The position numbers were made by a program, and so were the translations under genes. A stretch of DNA of 64,000 nt from JANSYL01 sp963921255 (GTDB taxonomy: Bacteria; Pseudomonadota; Alphaproteobacteria; Rhodobacterales; Rhodobacteraceae). The stretch covers positions 806,001 through 870,000 of the forward strand of contig CAWUEW020000003.1 in the NCBI GenBank assembly GCA_963921255.3. Reading direction: 5' to 3'. Positions 35,434 to 44,199 of this stretch are shown one piece after another. The notes below the pieces were generated by a model, which was given only the letters and a program-made list of their open reading frames with translations, had not been told where the DNA came from and made no database searches. Within the stretch, counting starts at the first letter, position 1. Every line of letters starts with the position of its first letter.

Positions 35434-36321
35434 TCAGGCGGGGGCAGGGACGCCGCGCTTGCCGTAGTAGAGGCCGACGACATGCTCAGCCTCGGCAAAG
35501 AACAGCCACCGCGAGGCCAGAATGCCCGCCAGATGGCTCAGGACCGCGATGCCGCCGAACAGATGATGCGGCCCCGGCAGGACCAACAGCACGATCGGCG
35601 CCACATACCCCAACCCAAGCGCGATCATCCGCAGCTTGCGGCTGTGTTTCCGGCCGACCACATGCACCATCTCCTTCAGGAGGTAGTTGGTGCCGGTATG
35701 CGGCGGTTCAAAGCTGCGCACCTCGCCCGGCAGACGTGTCGCGGTGCCAAGCGTGCTCCCTGCCTTGTCGAAGGCTCCGTCGCCGATCTGCCAATGGGCC
35801 AGTTGAACGGCCAGGGCGATCCCCAGAAGGACCGCGGCCACGGTCATTTGCCCCGCCAGCAACGCCCCACCGGCCAGGGACAGGGACAGCAGATGAACCG
35901 GCGTCAGGGCCTGGTTCCACCGTGGGACGGTTTTGAGCTGCGTGTAAATCATGGCCGTGCTGCCGACCGTGGCCCCGGACAAGACCGCGCCAATCCAGCC
36001 AAGCACCGCGATATGCGTGCCGAGAAAGACCGCCCCGGCCGCGTAGATGCCCATCGTGACCAGGGCAACCACCGACAGCCAGGCCTCGCGGCTCAGCCAG
36101 CTGCTGCGCCACTGGGTAAAGGCCTTGGGGGCATTCTTTGGGTTGCCGAGGTGGAAGGTCGAGGCCAGCAGCCCCCCAACCGCCAACCCATAGGCCAGCA
36201 CATAGAAGATGAACGCGACCCACCCGGTGACGGGCGGCATCCCGAGGCCCAGAAACGCCAGAAGGCCGAAGCCCAGACCGGACAGCGTCGTGAAGAGAAT
36301 GACAGACGGAGCGGGATGCAT
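35434..36321 (-). CDS. soeC: SoeC-like membrane anchor (DmsC family)
   Basis: This 295-residue protein begins MHPAPSVILFTTLSGLGFGLL and shows about eight hydrophobic segments, the DmsC-type anchor layout. It would tie the catalytic subunits to the inner membrane and pass electrons to quinone. Its ATG overlaps the soeB stop by one base (TGATG). The call SoeC rather than DmsC rests on the partner subunits and on the lack of a Tat signal in the large subunit. Confidence 0.82.
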   Translation of the reverse strand: MHPAPSVILFTTLSGLGFGLLAFLGLGMPPVTGWVAFIFYVLAYGLAVGGLLASTFHLGNPKNAPKAFTQWRSSWLSREAWLSVVALVTMGIYAAGAVFLGTHIAVLGWIGAVLSGATVGSTAMIYTQLKTVPRWNQALTPVHLLSLSLAGGALLAGQMTVAAVLLGIALAVQLAHWQIGDGAFDKAGSTLGTATRLPGEVRSFEPPHTGTNYLLKEMVHVVGRKHSRKLRMIALGLGYVAPIVLLVLPGPHHLFGGIAVLSHLAGILASRWLFFAEAEHVVGLYYGKRGVPAPA

Positions 36322-37073
36322 CAGAGTTTCTCCAACGCGCGGTCAATCCAGCCCAGAAGCCCCTGTGGGCTGTCCGCGACAGGTTCGAGGAAGGGCGCAA
36401 GAATATCCACCTCTTCCGCGCGGTCCTGTTTTGGGCGCGGCGGCAGGTATTTGTTGACGGGTTTCGTGCCCTGCTCGGGCATCAGATCGACACCGCCGCG
36501 CTCGGCCACCAACTGGCTCACGTCGCTGTCGGGGTCTCCCAGATCGCCGAAGTGGCGGGCCCCGGCGGGGCAGGTGCGCACGCAGGCGGGTTGGCGATCT
36601 TCCTCGGGCAGGTTCTCGTTGTAGATGCGGTCCACGCACAGGGTGCATTTTTTCATCACGCCGGCCAGTTGGTCCATCTCGCGCGCGCCATAGGGACAGG
36701 CCCAGGCGCAGAGACCGCAGCCAATGCAATCGCTTTCGTTGACCAGCACGATCCCATCTTCAACGCGCTTGTAGCTTGCGCCGGTCGGGCAGACCGTCAC
36801 GCAAGGCGCGTCCTCGCAATGGAGGCAGGATTTCGGCATATGGACCAGTTGCGCCGGACCGCCGAGATCGGGGATGACCTCGTAGGAATGCACGCGGTTC
36901 AGGAAGGTGCCGGTCGGATCGGCGCCATAGGGATCGGTGTCGCTCAGGGGGACGCCGTAATTTTCGGTGTTCCACCCTTTGCAGGAAATCACGCAGGCAT
37001 GGCAGCCCACGCAAGTGTCCAAGTCGATGACGAGGCCAAGCTTCTTTTCGGTGTGGGTGGGCAGGGTTGTCAT
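36321..37073 (-). CDS. soeB: SoeB-like ferredoxin subunit with four [4Fe-4S] clusters
   Basis: This 250-residue iron-sulfur subunit has the four-cluster pattern of DmsB/PhsB/SoeB: CVGCHACVISC, CLHCEDAPCVTVCPTGA, CIGCGLCAWACPYGA and CTLCVDRI with CVRTCPAGA. LGLVIDLDTCVGCHACVISCK at the start recalls SoeB. It relays electrons from SoeA to SoeC. ATG 37073 overlaps the soeA stop (ATGA); the upstream frame is a shadow of soeA. Confidence 0.87.
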   Translation of the reverse strand: MTTLPTHTEKKLGLVIDLDTCVGCHACVISCKGWNTENYGVPLSDTDPYGADPTGTFLNRVHSYEVIPDLGGPAQLVHMPKSCLHCEDAPCVTVCPTGASYKRVEDGIVLVNESDCIGCGLCAWACPYGAREMDQLAGVMKKCTLCVDRIYNENLPEEDRQPACVRTCPAGARHFGDLGDPDSDVSQLVAERGGVDLMPEQGTKPVNKYLPPRPKQDRAEEVDILAPFLEPVADSPQGLLGWIDRALEKL

Positions 37074-39892
37074 TTCGCCACCTTCCAGGCCAGGGATTTG
37101 GCCCCTTTGCCCACCGGCGAGGTGATCGGCGGGTAACTGGGTTGCGCTTCCGCCGGGGCCGCGGTTTTTTCGATCTTCACCCGCAGGTCGAACCAGGCGG
37201 CCTGACCCGTGATCGGGTCCGAGTTGGCCCATCTGAGACCGTCGCCCTTCGCCGGCAGAAGTTCGTGGATCAGATGGTTCAACAGGAACCCTTTGGTGGC
37301 CTCAGGGGCGTCGTTCTCCAGCGCCCAGGCCCCTTTGCGTTTGCCGATCGCGTTCCACGTCCAGACGGTGTTGTCATTCAGGGCGGCCATGTGTGCCACC
37401 GGCACGGTGATGGCGCCATGAACGGAGGTGACGCGCGCCCAATCCCCGTCGGCAAACGCCTTGGCTTCCCAGATCTTCGTGGGCAGGTAGAGGGGGTTGT
37501 AGCCGTGGATCTGGCGCAGCCACGCATTTTGCGTGCCCCAGGAATGGTACATCGCCATCGGTCGCTGCGTCAGCGCGTGGATCGAGAATTCATCCGTGTC
37601 GACGGCGTCATCCTCGAACGGCGGGTACCAGATCGGCAGCGGGTCCATCACGTGCTTCAGGCGTGCGCGCAAGTGCTCGGGCGGTTGCCGCTCGCCATGG
37701 CCCTCTGCGGCCAGTTGGAACTTGCGCATCGGCTCGACGTACAGGCTGAAGAGATAGTGCTGCGGCGCATCGTAAAGGCCCAGGCCCACGGCCCAGTCCT
37801 GGTACGCTTTGTTCCATGGTTTGAAGTACTGCGCGTCCTCCGGGACGTGATCTATGAAGAACCCGCCATTTTCGATATAGCGGTCGATCTGGTCCGGGTT
37901 CGGCGCGCCGCGCCCGGTTGCGTCGCCATCTCCGCGGAAGCCCGCCAAGGGCCCAACACCCGGGCGGCGTTCGTGATTGGTGATGTAGTCCGCGTAGTCG
38001 ACCCACTTTGGGGATCCGTCCGCCTCGACGAATCCCGGCAGGCCCATTCGGTTCGCCAGGTCGATCAACACCGATTGGAACCCGCGGACATCGCGGTCCG
38101 GTTCGATCACCGGCCAACGGATCGCGTCAGCGGCACCATCGGCTTCGCAGATCGGACGATCCAGCAACGAGATACAATCGTGCCGCTCCAGATAGGTGGT
38201 ATCCGGCAGGACGAGATCGGCATAGGCCACCATCTCGGACGAATAGGCGTCAGAATAGATGATCCTTGGAATGCGATATCCGCCGTCGTCGTCCTGAGCC
38301 GTCAGCATCTCGATCACACCCGACGTGTTCATCGTCGAGTTCCAGGCCATGTTGGCCATGTACATGAACAGCGTGTCGATCGGATATGGATCCTGCGCAT
38401 ACGCGTTGGAAATGACCATGTGCATCATGCCATGGGCCGACATGGGGTTTTCCCAGGTAAAGGCCTTGTCGATGCGCTTGGCGCGGCCCTCGTCGTCGAT
38501 CAAGAGGTCCTCGGGGCCGTGGGTGAAGCCCAGATGCGGTCCGTCCAACGGGCCATTGGCCGAGGCATTCCCGTGCGGCTTTGGATGGGCCTCGACCGGC
38601 TTGGGGTAGGGCGGCTTGAAGCGGAACCCGCCCGGAACCTCGACCGACCCAAGCAGGATTTGCAGCACGTGCAGCGCCCGGCAGGTTTGGAAGCCGTTCG
38701 AATGCGCGCTGATCCCGCGCATGGCGTGGAAGCTGACCGGGCGGCCCACCATCTTTTCGTGACGCACACCGCGGAAATCGGTCCAGGGTTGGTCAATCTC
38801 GACGGTTTCTTCGAACGCGGTCCGGGCAAGTTCACCGGCAATGTGCCGAATGCGCTCGGCGGACACACCGCAGCGGTCTGCAACCGCCTCGGGGGCATAA
38901 TCATCGGACAGATACCGCTCGGCCAAGAGCTGGAACACGGGGCGGTGGGTGACGCCGGCATGCCGCCAGGTTCCGGCCAGGTCGGGTTTGACCTCCGGAT
39001 CATCGAACGGGGCAGGTTTGCCGGTCCGGCGATCGAGCACGAGGAACTTTCCGTCGTCATCGCGCAGCAAAAGCCCGTGTTCGGCCGAGCTTTTGTCGCC
39101 GTTCACCAGCACCGGCGCATTGGTGAAGCGGGTCAGGTAGTCCAGGTCGATCCGGCCTGCTTTCAGCAAGCAGTGCACAAGCGCAAGGATGAACAGGCCG
39201 TCCGTCCCGGGCGTGATACCGACCCATTCGTCGGCCACGGCGTTATAGCCCGTTCGGATCGGGTTGACGCCGATCACCTTGGCGCCGCGTTCCTTCAGGC
39301 GCCCCAGTCCCATCTTGATTGGGTTGCTGTCATGGTCTTCGGCCACGCCGAAAATCATGAACAGCTTTGTATGTTCCCAATCGGGCTGGCCGAACTCCCA
39401 AAACGCGCCGCCCATCGTGTAGATGCCCGCCGCAGCCATATTGACCGAGCAAAACCCGCCATGGGCGGCGTAGTTCGGCGTTCCGAAATTCTGCGCCCAG
39501 AAACTTGTAAAAGATTGGGACTGGTCGCGCCCCGTGAAGAAGGCCAGCTTTTCGGGTGCCTTGGCGCGGATCTCACCAAGCCATTCGGCAGCCGTGCTCA
39601 AGGCCTCTTCCCACGAAATTTCCTCGAATTCGCCGGAGCCTCGGGGGCCGACGCGTTTCAAGGGGGCGCGCAGGCGCGACGGTGCGTTCACCTGCATGAT
39701 CCCGGCGCTGCCTTTTGCGCACAGAACACCCTGGTTCACAGGATGGTCCCGGTTGCCTTCGATATAGGCGACTTTTCCGTCTTTGAGATGGACGTTGATC
39801 CCGCACCGGCAGGCGCACATGTAGCAGGTTGTTTTGCGAACTTCGTCCGAGACTTTCGGCGACAGATCGAGCTTTGGTTGCTGGAATGCCAC
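37070..39892 (-). CDS. soeA: SoeA-like molybdopterin sulfite dehydrogenase large subunit
   Basis: This DMSO-reductase-family molybdoenzyme has about 940 residues. Its N-terminal [4Fe-4S] site is TTCYMCACRCGI (Cys23, Cys26, Cys30) with Cys58 in GVLCAKG. It lacks a Tat signal, so it works in the cytoplasm, as SoeA does in Allochromatium and roseobacters, oxidising sulfite to sulfate and feeding the quinone pool. The start used is a GTG at 39892 with AGGGGGGA about 6 nt upstream; a TTG at 39958 gives an unlikely extension. SoeB and SoeC follow. A related reductase (Phs/Psr/Dms type) is a possible alternative but usually has an export signal. Confidence 0.83.
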   Translation of the reverse strand: MAFQQPKLDLSPKVSDEVRKTTCYMCACRCGINVHLKDGKVAYIEGNRDHPVNQGVLCAKGSAGIMQVNAPSRLRAPLKRVGPRGSGEFEEISWEEALSTAAEWLGEIRAKAPEKLAFFTGRDQSQSFTSFWAQNFGTPNYAAHGGFCSVNMAAAGIYTMGGAFWEFGQPDWEHTKLFMIFGVAEDHDSNPIKMGLGRLKERGAKVIGVNPIRTGYNAVADEWVGITPGTDGLFILALVHCLLKAGRIDLDYLTRFTNAPVLVNGDKSSAEHGLLLRDDDGKFLVLDRRTGKPAPFDDPEVKPDLAGTWRHAGVTHRPVFQLLAERYLSDDYAPEAVADRCGVSAERIRHIAGELARTAFEETVEIDQPWTDFRGVRHEKMVGRPVSFHAMRGISAHSNGFQTCRALHVLQILLGSVEVPGGFRFKPPYPKPVEAHPKPHGNASANGPLDGPHLGFTHGPEDLLIDDEGRAKRIDKAFTWENPMSAHGMMHMVISNAYAQDPYPIDTLFMYMANMAWNSTMNTSGVIEMLTAQDDDGGYRIPRIIYSDAYSSEMVAYADLVLPDTTYLERHDCISLLDRPICEADGAADAIRWPVIEPDRDVRGFQSVLIDLANRMGLPGFVEADGSPKWVDYADYITNHERRPGVGPLAGFRGDGDATGRGAPNPDQIDRYIENGGFFIDHVPEDAQYFKPWNKAYQDWAVGLGLYDAPQHYLFSLYVEPMRKFQLAAEGHGERQPPEHLRARLKHVMDPLPIWYPPFEDDAVDTDEFSIHALTQRPMAMYHSWGTQNAWLRQIHGYNPLYLPTKIWEAKAFADGDWARVTSVHGAITVPVAHMAALNDNTVWTWNAIGKRKGAWALENDAPEATKGFLLNHLIHELLPAKGDGLRWANSDPITGQAAWFDLRVKIEKTAAPAEAQPSYPPITSPVGKGAKSLAWKVAK

Positions 39893-40024
39893 CCAATCCC
39901 CCCTATGGCATTTTTGCTTTGTGGTGCCTGACGCTAGCAGCTTTCGCGCGGGCCGCAAGGTGATCTAGTCACAGTTCTCCCCAGATAATTGCGCGCCACA
40001 CGTTGGGCGTGAAACCTTGGGAAA

Positions 40025-40651
40025 TCAGTCGCCCGTGACCTGGCAGACATGGATGCGGTTCTGAACGCTTGGCTCCCCAAGCGGCATGGTTTGGAACGGT
40101 GGTGTCATGAAGCGCCGGACCATCGCTCCGCTGCCGAGCACCTCTTCGAGATAGGCCGGGTAGTGGGGGTCTTGCCCGCCATCAACCCTGAGAGAAAACG
40201 CGATGTGGCCTCCGGGACGTGTCACGCGGATCAGTTCGTCCAGGGTTTCGATGGGGGCGTGCCCCGGTGTCATGGTGCCGACACAGAAGGCGGCCGCAAA
40301 TTGATCCGTCTCGAACGGAAGTGTCTGGCCCAACATGACGGACAGAAGGTCGTCATACATCCCCTTGCTGCGCGCGGCGGCCAGCATCCCGTCCGACAAA
40401 TCCACCCCGACAAAGCCACGCCAGCCCAGTAGGTGAAGCGGTTCGATCTGCAGACCCGTGCCGCAGCCGGCATCAAGGATCGGACCCTCCTGCGGCACAT
40501 GGGCCAACACCGTGGCGGCAAAGTGCCAGGGAAGGCGATAGCCCATTGCCATGAGGTCTGTGTCATAGGCGCTGGCCCATCCGTCATAGGCGGCTTTGGC
40601 CTCGTCGGGTGTTTCGGCTGAATAGACGGCGTCAAGTTGCGGGTCGCTCAT
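40025..40651 (-). CDS. Class I SAM-dependent methyltransferase
   Basis: This 208-residue protein starts with an acidic lead (YSAETPDEAKAAYDGWASAYDTDLMAMGY) and has SAM motif I ILDAGCGTGLQIEPL, motif II-like VGVDLSDGMLAAARS and IRVTRPGGHIAFSL. It is similar in layout to the WBSCR27/METTL27 group. The target is unknown. It lies 73 nt downstream of uxuB and 132 nt upstream of soeA on the same strand, so its operon membership is unclear. The ATG at 40651 gives the family-typical N-terminus. Confidence 0.83.
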   Translation of the reverse strand: MSDPQLDAVYSAETPDEAKAAYDGWASAYDTDLMAMGYRLPWHFAATVLAHVPQEGPILDAGCGTGLQIEPLHLLGWRGFVGVDLSDGMLAAARSKGMYDDLLSVMLGQTLPFETDQFAAAFCVGTMTPGHAPIETLDELIRVTRPGGHIAFSLRVDGGQDPHYPAYLEEVLGSGAMVRRFMTPPFQTMPLGEPSVQNRIHVCQVTGD

Positions 40652-40724
40652 CCTGGGGTCTCTTTCCTGTCCTTGGTGCCGCGCACTCTGCGTGCAGCGG
40701 CGCGGCAGGTCCAGACAAGAGTGA

Positions 40725-41999
40725 TCACCCCGCCAAATGCCGGCGCACCTGCGATGAGAGGTCAGACAGCTCTGCAGCGCCGAGGGTGACACCGATTACG
40801 GCGCAGGCCACGCGCACGGACGCGTCCACATCGGCGGGATCGAGGCGCGGCAACAGGTCGGCGAGCTTCGGATCAGGCGACGCGGTTCCCCGGGGGCCGT
40901 GGTGAAGGATGTAGGCGATCCACGCCGCAACGGCCGACCGTGCGGCGGGCGTGGCGCGCCCGGATGCGTGGCCCGCCGCGATGATTGGGGCGATCCGAAC
41001 CGGAAGCTTGAGGCTGCCGTCCGCGGCGATCTGGTCCAGGCGGTGTTTCATCCCGGGCACGGCAAACCGCGCCCGTAGCGCATCGAGGTAGGCGGGCAGG
41101 TTTTCAGCGAGCTCTTCGGGCAGAGCCGGGGCCGCTTCGGACCACAGGCGGGTCATCGTTGCATTAAGGTCCGGGTCCGCCGTGGCCTCGTGCACGAACG
41201 TGTGTCGTTTGAGCAATCCGGTATAGGCCAGCAAGGAATGCGCCGCATTGAGAAACAGAAGCTTGCGGGTTTCGAACGGCGCGATGTCTGGGGCGAAGAC
41301 GGCCCCGGCGGCGTCCCAATCAGGGCGGGCGGCGGCAAAGCGGTCTTCGATCACCCATTCCGTGAAGGTTTCCGTCATCACGGGCGCGGGATCAGATCGC
41401 CCGGCGGCCGCGGTGATCTCGGCGGCCATCTCCTGCGTCACATACGGGGTTATCCGGTCCACCATCGTGTCCGGACAGGTCACCGACCGGTCCAGGTAAT
41501 CCGCGATGTCATACCCGTGGGTCTCGGCGGCCTGGGCCAGCAGCTGCGCGGTGACGCCTCCGTTGCCCGAAAGGTTGTCACAGCTCATGACGGTGATCGG
41601 CGCGTCCCGGTCAGCCCTGCGGGCCAATCCGCGCACCAACAGGTCAAACGCGCCCTGCCTGTGCGCCCCGCCCACGGCATAGCCTTTTTCCGTGATGGTC
41701 AGGGTCACGATCTGCGTGGCCGGATCCGCAATCTCCGCCACGACCGCATCGGGTTGATCGCGCGCAACCAGCAGACGGTCATGGACGGAAATCCGTTCTG
41801 TCGTGATCCCATCGGCCCCGCGCAAGCCAAGCGTGTAGGCCCCATCGGACGGGGCCAGCGCCAAGGCCAAATCCCGCCGGGACATGGACACGCCCGTGAT
41901 GTGCCACGGGCGACCTGTCAGGTCATTGGCCCGTTGCGTGTACCAAGCTTGGTGCGCGCGGTGAAAGTTCCCAAATCCCAGATGGACGATCCGCGTCAT
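40725..41999 (-). CDS. uxuB: D-fructuronate reductase / D-mannonate oxidoreductase (mannitol dehydrogenase family)
   Basis: This 424-residue long-chain NAD-dependent polyol dehydrogenase has an N-terminal Rossmann motif IVHLGFGNFHRAHQAWY, VMSCDNLSGNG in the middle, and the catalytic KLLFLNAAHSLLAYTG. UxuB reduces fructuronate to mannonate, between UxaC and UxuA. Its start overlaps the uxaC stop (ATGA), which strongly supports this substrate over mannitol or tagaturonate, although the sequence alone would allow those. Confidence 0.87.
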   Translation of the reverse strand: MTRIVHLGFGNFHRAHQAWYTQRANDLTGRPWHITGVSMSRRDLALALAPSDGAYTLGLRGADGITTERISVHDRLLVARDQPDAVVAEIADPATQIVTLTITEKGYAVGGAHRQGAFDLLVRGLARRADRDAPITVMSCDNLSGNGGVTAQLLAQAAETHGYDIADYLDRSVTCPDTMVDRITPYVTQEMAAEITAAAGRSDPAPVMTETFTEWVIEDRFAAARPDWDAAGAVFAPDIAPFETRKLLFLNAAHSLLAYTGLLKRHTFVHEATADPDLNATMTRLWSEAAPALPEELAENLPAYLDALRARFAVPGMKHRLDQIAADGSLKLPVRIAPIIAAGHASGRATPAARSAVAAWIAYILHHGPRGTASPDPKLADLLPRLDPADVDASVRVACAVIGVTLGAAELSDLSSQVRRHLAG

Positions 42000-43369
42000 G
42001 TCGGATCCAGCCGATACGCCTCTCGGGCCAGATCCCGGGCGAGCAAGGGCGCCAGACGCTCGGCATCGGCGCGGGCCAGCGCGCCTTCGCCGACCTGGTC
42101 GGCCAGGTGCAGGGCCACGCCGCGACGCCACATGTCGTGGCGGGCCGGAATGGACAGGAACGCCCGGGTATCATCATTGAAGCCGGCCAGATTGAAATAC
42201 CCGGCGGTTTCCACAACGCGGTCGAAATACCGGCGAATGCCATTGGGGCTGTCATGGAACCACCAGGGTGGCCCAAGGCGCAAACACGGCCAGTGACCGA
42301 CCATGGGGGCCAGTTCGCGGGCGTAGGTGCTTTCGTCGAGTGTGAACAGGATCAGCCGGAAGCGCGGATCGTTCCCGCAGCGCGACAGCAACGCCTCAAG
42401 GCCGCGCACCCAGTCGACGGCGACGGGGATATCAGCGCCCTTGTCCGGACCGAAGCGCGCGAGGAGCAGGGGGTTGGTTGAGCGGCGCGATCCGACGTGA
42501 AGCTGCATAACCAGCCCGTCCTCGGCCGACATCTGCGCCATCTCGCACAGCATATGGCCGTAGAACCGCACCGCCTGGTCGTGGGACAAGTGCCCGGTCC
42601 GGGCTGTCGCAAAGAGACCCTCGATCTCGGTCCGATCCATCCAGGTTGTGTGCAGGTCCGGCACATCATGATCGGTGGCTGTCGCACCGAGGTCGCGGAA
42701 CGCATGGCGGCGCGCCCGCAGCGCATCGAGATACCCGGCAAACGTATCGGTCTGGATGCCTGTCAATTCCGCCAGTCTTGCCACGTTTGTTGCAAACTCC
42801 GGCTTTGCCGGGTTCAACACATCATCGGGGCGGAAGGTCGGGATGACGCGACCGGGCCAATCGGCCGCCAATGCCGTGTGCGCCGCAAGTGGATCAAGTG
42901 CCATGTCGGTCGTCGCAAGCGTTTCAATGCCCAGATGCGCGAACGCCGCCCGGGGGCGCCAGATCGGGTCGGCCAAACGCGCGGCGATCGCGTCATAGAC
43001 GGTGGTGGCGGTCTGGGGCGTCAACGCGGTTTCGACCCCCAATGTCCGATAGAGCGTATGCTCGATCCAACCGCGCGATGGCGTACCCAAAAACAGGTGC
43101 CAGTTGTCGGCGAAGCGTTGAAAGATCGCCCTTGGATCGCGATCCGCGTCGGGGACGCCGATCCCCAGATCTTCCAGCCGCACACCTTGGCTGTAAAGCA
43201 TCCGAAACACGTAATGATCCGGAATGATCAGCAGGCTGGCCGGGTCGGGAAAGGGGGTGTCCTCCGCAAACCAGGCGGGATCGCAATGCCCGTGGGGTGA
43301 CGTGATCGGGAGGGGTGCGATCTGGTCGTAAAGGGCGGCGGCAAGACCGCTCAGCGGATGGCCGGTCAT
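41996..43369 (-). CDS. uxaC: Uronate isomerase
   Basis: This 457-residue amidohydrolase-superfamily isomerase begins ITSPHGHCDPAWFAEDTPF, with the HxH metal motif, and has LHVGSRR, the Arg-rich substrate loop, then VDWVRGL. It interconverts glucuronate and fructuronate (or galacturonate and tagaturonate). Its ATG overlaps the gntR stop. With uxuB and uxuA it forms the glucuronate branch; no UxaA/UxaB pair for galacturonate is seen. Confidence 0.92.
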   Translation of the reverse strand: MTGHPLSGLAAALYDQIAPLPITSPHGHCDPAWFAEDTPFPDPASLLIIPDHYVFRMLYSQGVRLEDLGIGVPDADRDPRAIFQRFADNWHLFLGTPSRGWIEHTLYRTLGVETALTPQTATTVYDAIAARLADPIWRPRAAFAHLGIETLATTDMALDPLAAHTALAADWPGRVIPTFRPDDVLNPAKPEFATNVARLAELTGIQTDTFAGYLDALRARRHAFRDLGATATDHDVPDLHTTWMDRTEIEGLFATARTGHLSHDQAVRFYGHMLCEMAQMSAEDGLVMQLHVGSRRSTNPLLLARFGPDKGADIPVAVDWVRGLEALLSRCGNDPRFRLILFTLDESTYARELAPMVGHWPCLRLGPPWWFHDSPNGIRRYFDRVVETAGYFNLAGFNDDTRAFLSIPARHDMWRRGVALHLADQVGEGALARADAERLAPLLARDLAREAYRLDPT

Positions 43370-44079
43370 TCGAAGAACTCTCCGTTTTGAGTGACCACAT
43401 GTGTCAGCGTCGCCAGAATCGACCTTAGGTGCTGCCGCATCGCATCCGTGGCGCGCGCCGTTTGGCCCCCGCGGATGGCGGTCCAGATCTCGGTGTGTTC
43501 CGTCAAGAGCCGCGCTTTGGTCTGCGGTGTGGACAGCGACAGCACCCGCAACCGATCGAGAGAGGCCTTCTCGCGCAGCAGCACGGATTCAGCGCGGGCG
43601 TATCCTGTCGCCCGCGCCAGAAGGGCGTGGAAGGCATCATCCTGGCGCTGGAATGCCGCGTTGTCGTTGTCGCGAACGGCGTCTGCCTGGGCTGCGAGGG
43701 TCTTGTCGACGGCCTGCTGCGTGACCCCATCCAGATCCATCTCGCACAGCCGCGCAACGGTCCCCAGTTCAAGGGCTTCGCGCAAGAACTGGGCCTGTTT
43801 GATTCCGTGTACAGACAGGCGCGAGACATAGTTCCCGCGGCTTGGACGGGTGACGATCAATCCTTCTTCGCGCAGTTGGGCGAAGGCTTCCCGCACGGGG
43901 GTGCGACTTGCGCCGAACCGATGTCCGACCTCGGTTTCCGACACCAAGACCCCCGGCGCCAGCGCCATGGACAAGATCGCCTCCTTGAGGTGCGCCTGGA
44001 TCTGTTCGGCAGGTGGACGCGCCGGATCGAGCCCGCGGACGGACAGGTTATCAAGGGGGGCGATCTGGGTTTCGTCCAT
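43366..44079 (-). CDS. GntR-family (FadR subfamily) transcriptional regulator
   Basis: This 237-residue regulator has an N-terminal winged helix (ETEVGHRFGASRTPVREAFAQLREEGLI) and an all-helical FCD ligand-binding domain with metal-type His residues (DAFHALLARA, LTEHTEIWTAI, AMRQHLRSIL). It heads the uxaC-uxuB operon and is divergent from the three-oxidoreductase operon. Repeated ACCGGT sites lie in the shared promoter region (44119-44159), so it most likely senses a uronate or pathway intermediate and represses both operons. UxuR/ExuR and related regulators belong to this family. Confidence 0.88.
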   Translation of the reverse strand: MDETQIAPLDNLSVRGLDPARPPAEQIQAHLKEAILSMALAPGVLVSETEVGHRFGASRTPVREAFAQLREEGLIVTRPSRGNYVSRLSVHGIKQAQFLREALELGTVARLCEMDLDGVTQQAVDKTLAAQADAVRDNDNAAFQRQDDAFHALLARATGYARAESVLLREKASLDRLRVLSLSTPQTKARLLTEHTEIWTAIRGGQTARATDAMRQHLRSILATLTHVVTQNGEFFE

Positions 44080-44118
44080 GGCGTGTGCGCTTTTGCGGGC
44101 GTCCGGTTCTTGTTCTGC

Positions 44119-44159
44119 ATACCGGTATACAGGCCTATTGACAACCGGTATACCGGTAT
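44119..44159. promoter_or_regulatory. Divergent promoter region with three ACCGGT operator units
   Basis: ATACCGGTAT is a perfect palindrome at 44119-44128. A second block holds the 14-bp palindrome ACCGGTATACCGGT (44144-44157) overlapping another ATACCGGTAT (44150-44159). TTGACA at 44138-44143 is a probable -35 for the plus-strand operon, directly touching the second block, so a bound GntR protein would block RNA polymerase. No good -10 could be fixed. Confidence 0.75.
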
Positions 44160-44199
44160 GCTGTGACTGGAGGCGAGACCGTGGGAGGGGTGTCTGACA

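Noticed and set aside
35434..39892. Periplasmic DMSO reductase DmsABC
   Set aside because: The large subunit has no Tat signal and its Fe-S N-terminus and the SoeB start match the cytoplasmic sulfite dehydrogenase type better.
39960..39972. GTGA-N5-TCAC inverted repeat upstream of soeA as a Crp/Fnr site
   Set aside because: Arms are only four bases and the spacing is 5 rather than 6 or so; this is expected by chance.
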